This document shows positions 5,965 through 6,195 of a stretch of 6,195 bases of DNA, one piece after another. Position 1 is the stretch's first letter; every line of letters begins with the position of its first letter. Where the stretch lies: assembly GCA_002415895.1 (NCBI GenBank), contig DIAV01000035.1:1-6195 (forward strand). The letters run 5' to 3'. This DNA comes from Anaerolineales bacterium UBA5069 (lineage in GTDB: Bacteria; Chloroflexota; Anaerolineae; Caldilineales; Caldilineaceae). The notes below the pieces were generated by a model, which was not told the origin of the DNA, ran no database searches, and saw only the letters and a list, made by a program, of their open reading frames with translations. The translations under genes were made by a program, and so were the position numbers.

Positions 5965-6195
5965 CTACAGCGTCAGACTGTATGCACCATTTCGATTGCG
6001 CGCGTAGCCACGCTGCCAGCCCGCATGGCTCAGCGTTGCCACAATCCCCGCCAGGCCAACGACCCACAGGGCGTCAACCCGGAGGCTACTCATCCACACG
6101 ACATTCCAATTGCTCACACTTGTCTCAACTTGCGGCGATGATGGCTCGGTGAAGTAAACTGCGCGTACTACTAACGCCGGCATGGTTAACGCCGG
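5965..6195 (-). CDS. Possible C-terminal end of an unknown protein, truncated by the window
   Basis: This minus-strand frame is open from the right edge to TAG 5967-5965, giving 76 residues. Near the end there is a hydrophobic stretch, DALWVVGLAGIVATLSHAGW, that could be a membrane helix. A basic polar tail containing RGYARNRNG follows. The third codon positions are moderately GC-rich, and the composition looks more protein-like than the overlapping plus-strand frames. An internal ATG (6183) has no ribosome binding site in the visible bases, so a gene continuing outside the window is more likely than a start here. No family is recognised. It may also be non-coding, in which case 5697-6195 is one long intergenic region. 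Confidence 0.35.
   Translation of the reverse strand, partial: PALTMPALVVRAVYFTEPSSPQVETSVSNWNVVWMSSLRVDALWVVGLAGIVATLSHAGWQRGYARNRNGAYSLTL

Noticed and set aside
5162..6007. 281-residue plus-strand open frame across the SH3b 5' end and its upstream region
   Set aside because: It is Pro/Ala/Arg/Gln-rich without any domain, antisense to the well-supported SH3b gene, and crosses its regulatory region.

Overview
The window (about 6.2 kb, GC-rich) reads as bacterial chromosome. High GC, AGGAG-type ribosome binding sites, a single-pass SH3b protein with long Ala/Pro/Thr linkers and a LiaF/DUF5668-like membrane protein together suggest Chloroflexota (Anaerolineae/Caldilineae-like). That placement is an impression from style and protein flavour, not a proven assignment. 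No rRNA, tRNA, CRISPR array, insertion sequence or phage gene was seen.

Layout. Three genes lie on the + strand. They are the C-terminal end of a glucose/sorbosone dehydrogenase-type beta-propeller (to 419), a GT1-type glycosyltransferase (466-1686) and xanthine phosphoribosyltransferase xpt (1734-2345). The gaps are only 46 and 47 bp; the second holds an AT-rich palindrome. The xpt stop codon lies inside a perfect 15-bp hairpin that also closes the convergent minus-strand block. On the minus strand, in transcription order, come a triple-SH3b membrane-anchored protein (5696-4167), an 8-TM repeat-built membrane protein (4019-3243) and a nitrilase-superfamily amidase close to MtnU (3197-2376). 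A GC-rich hairpin followed by a T-rich tract (about 4065-4103) separates the SH3b gene from the membrane gene. The last 500 bp hold the SH3b upstream region, with several dyads, and a possible C-terminal end of another minus-strand gene running off the window.

How they work together. xpt (purine salvage) and the amidase (2-oxoacid amide or metabolite repair) are housekeeping salvage enzymes. The glycosyltransferase and the beta-propeller enzyme act on sugars or glycosides, but no shared pathway is evident. The SH3b protein and the LiaF-like membrane protein are both envelope-associated and adjacent, so a shared envelope role is conceivable but only inferred. No clearly new defence or mobile system was found. 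The most notable observations are the three-arm hairpin at 4041-4103, the 53-residue repeats in the membrane protein, the WQLxD-type repeats in the cytoplasmic tail of the SH3b protein, and the dyad cluster upstream of it.
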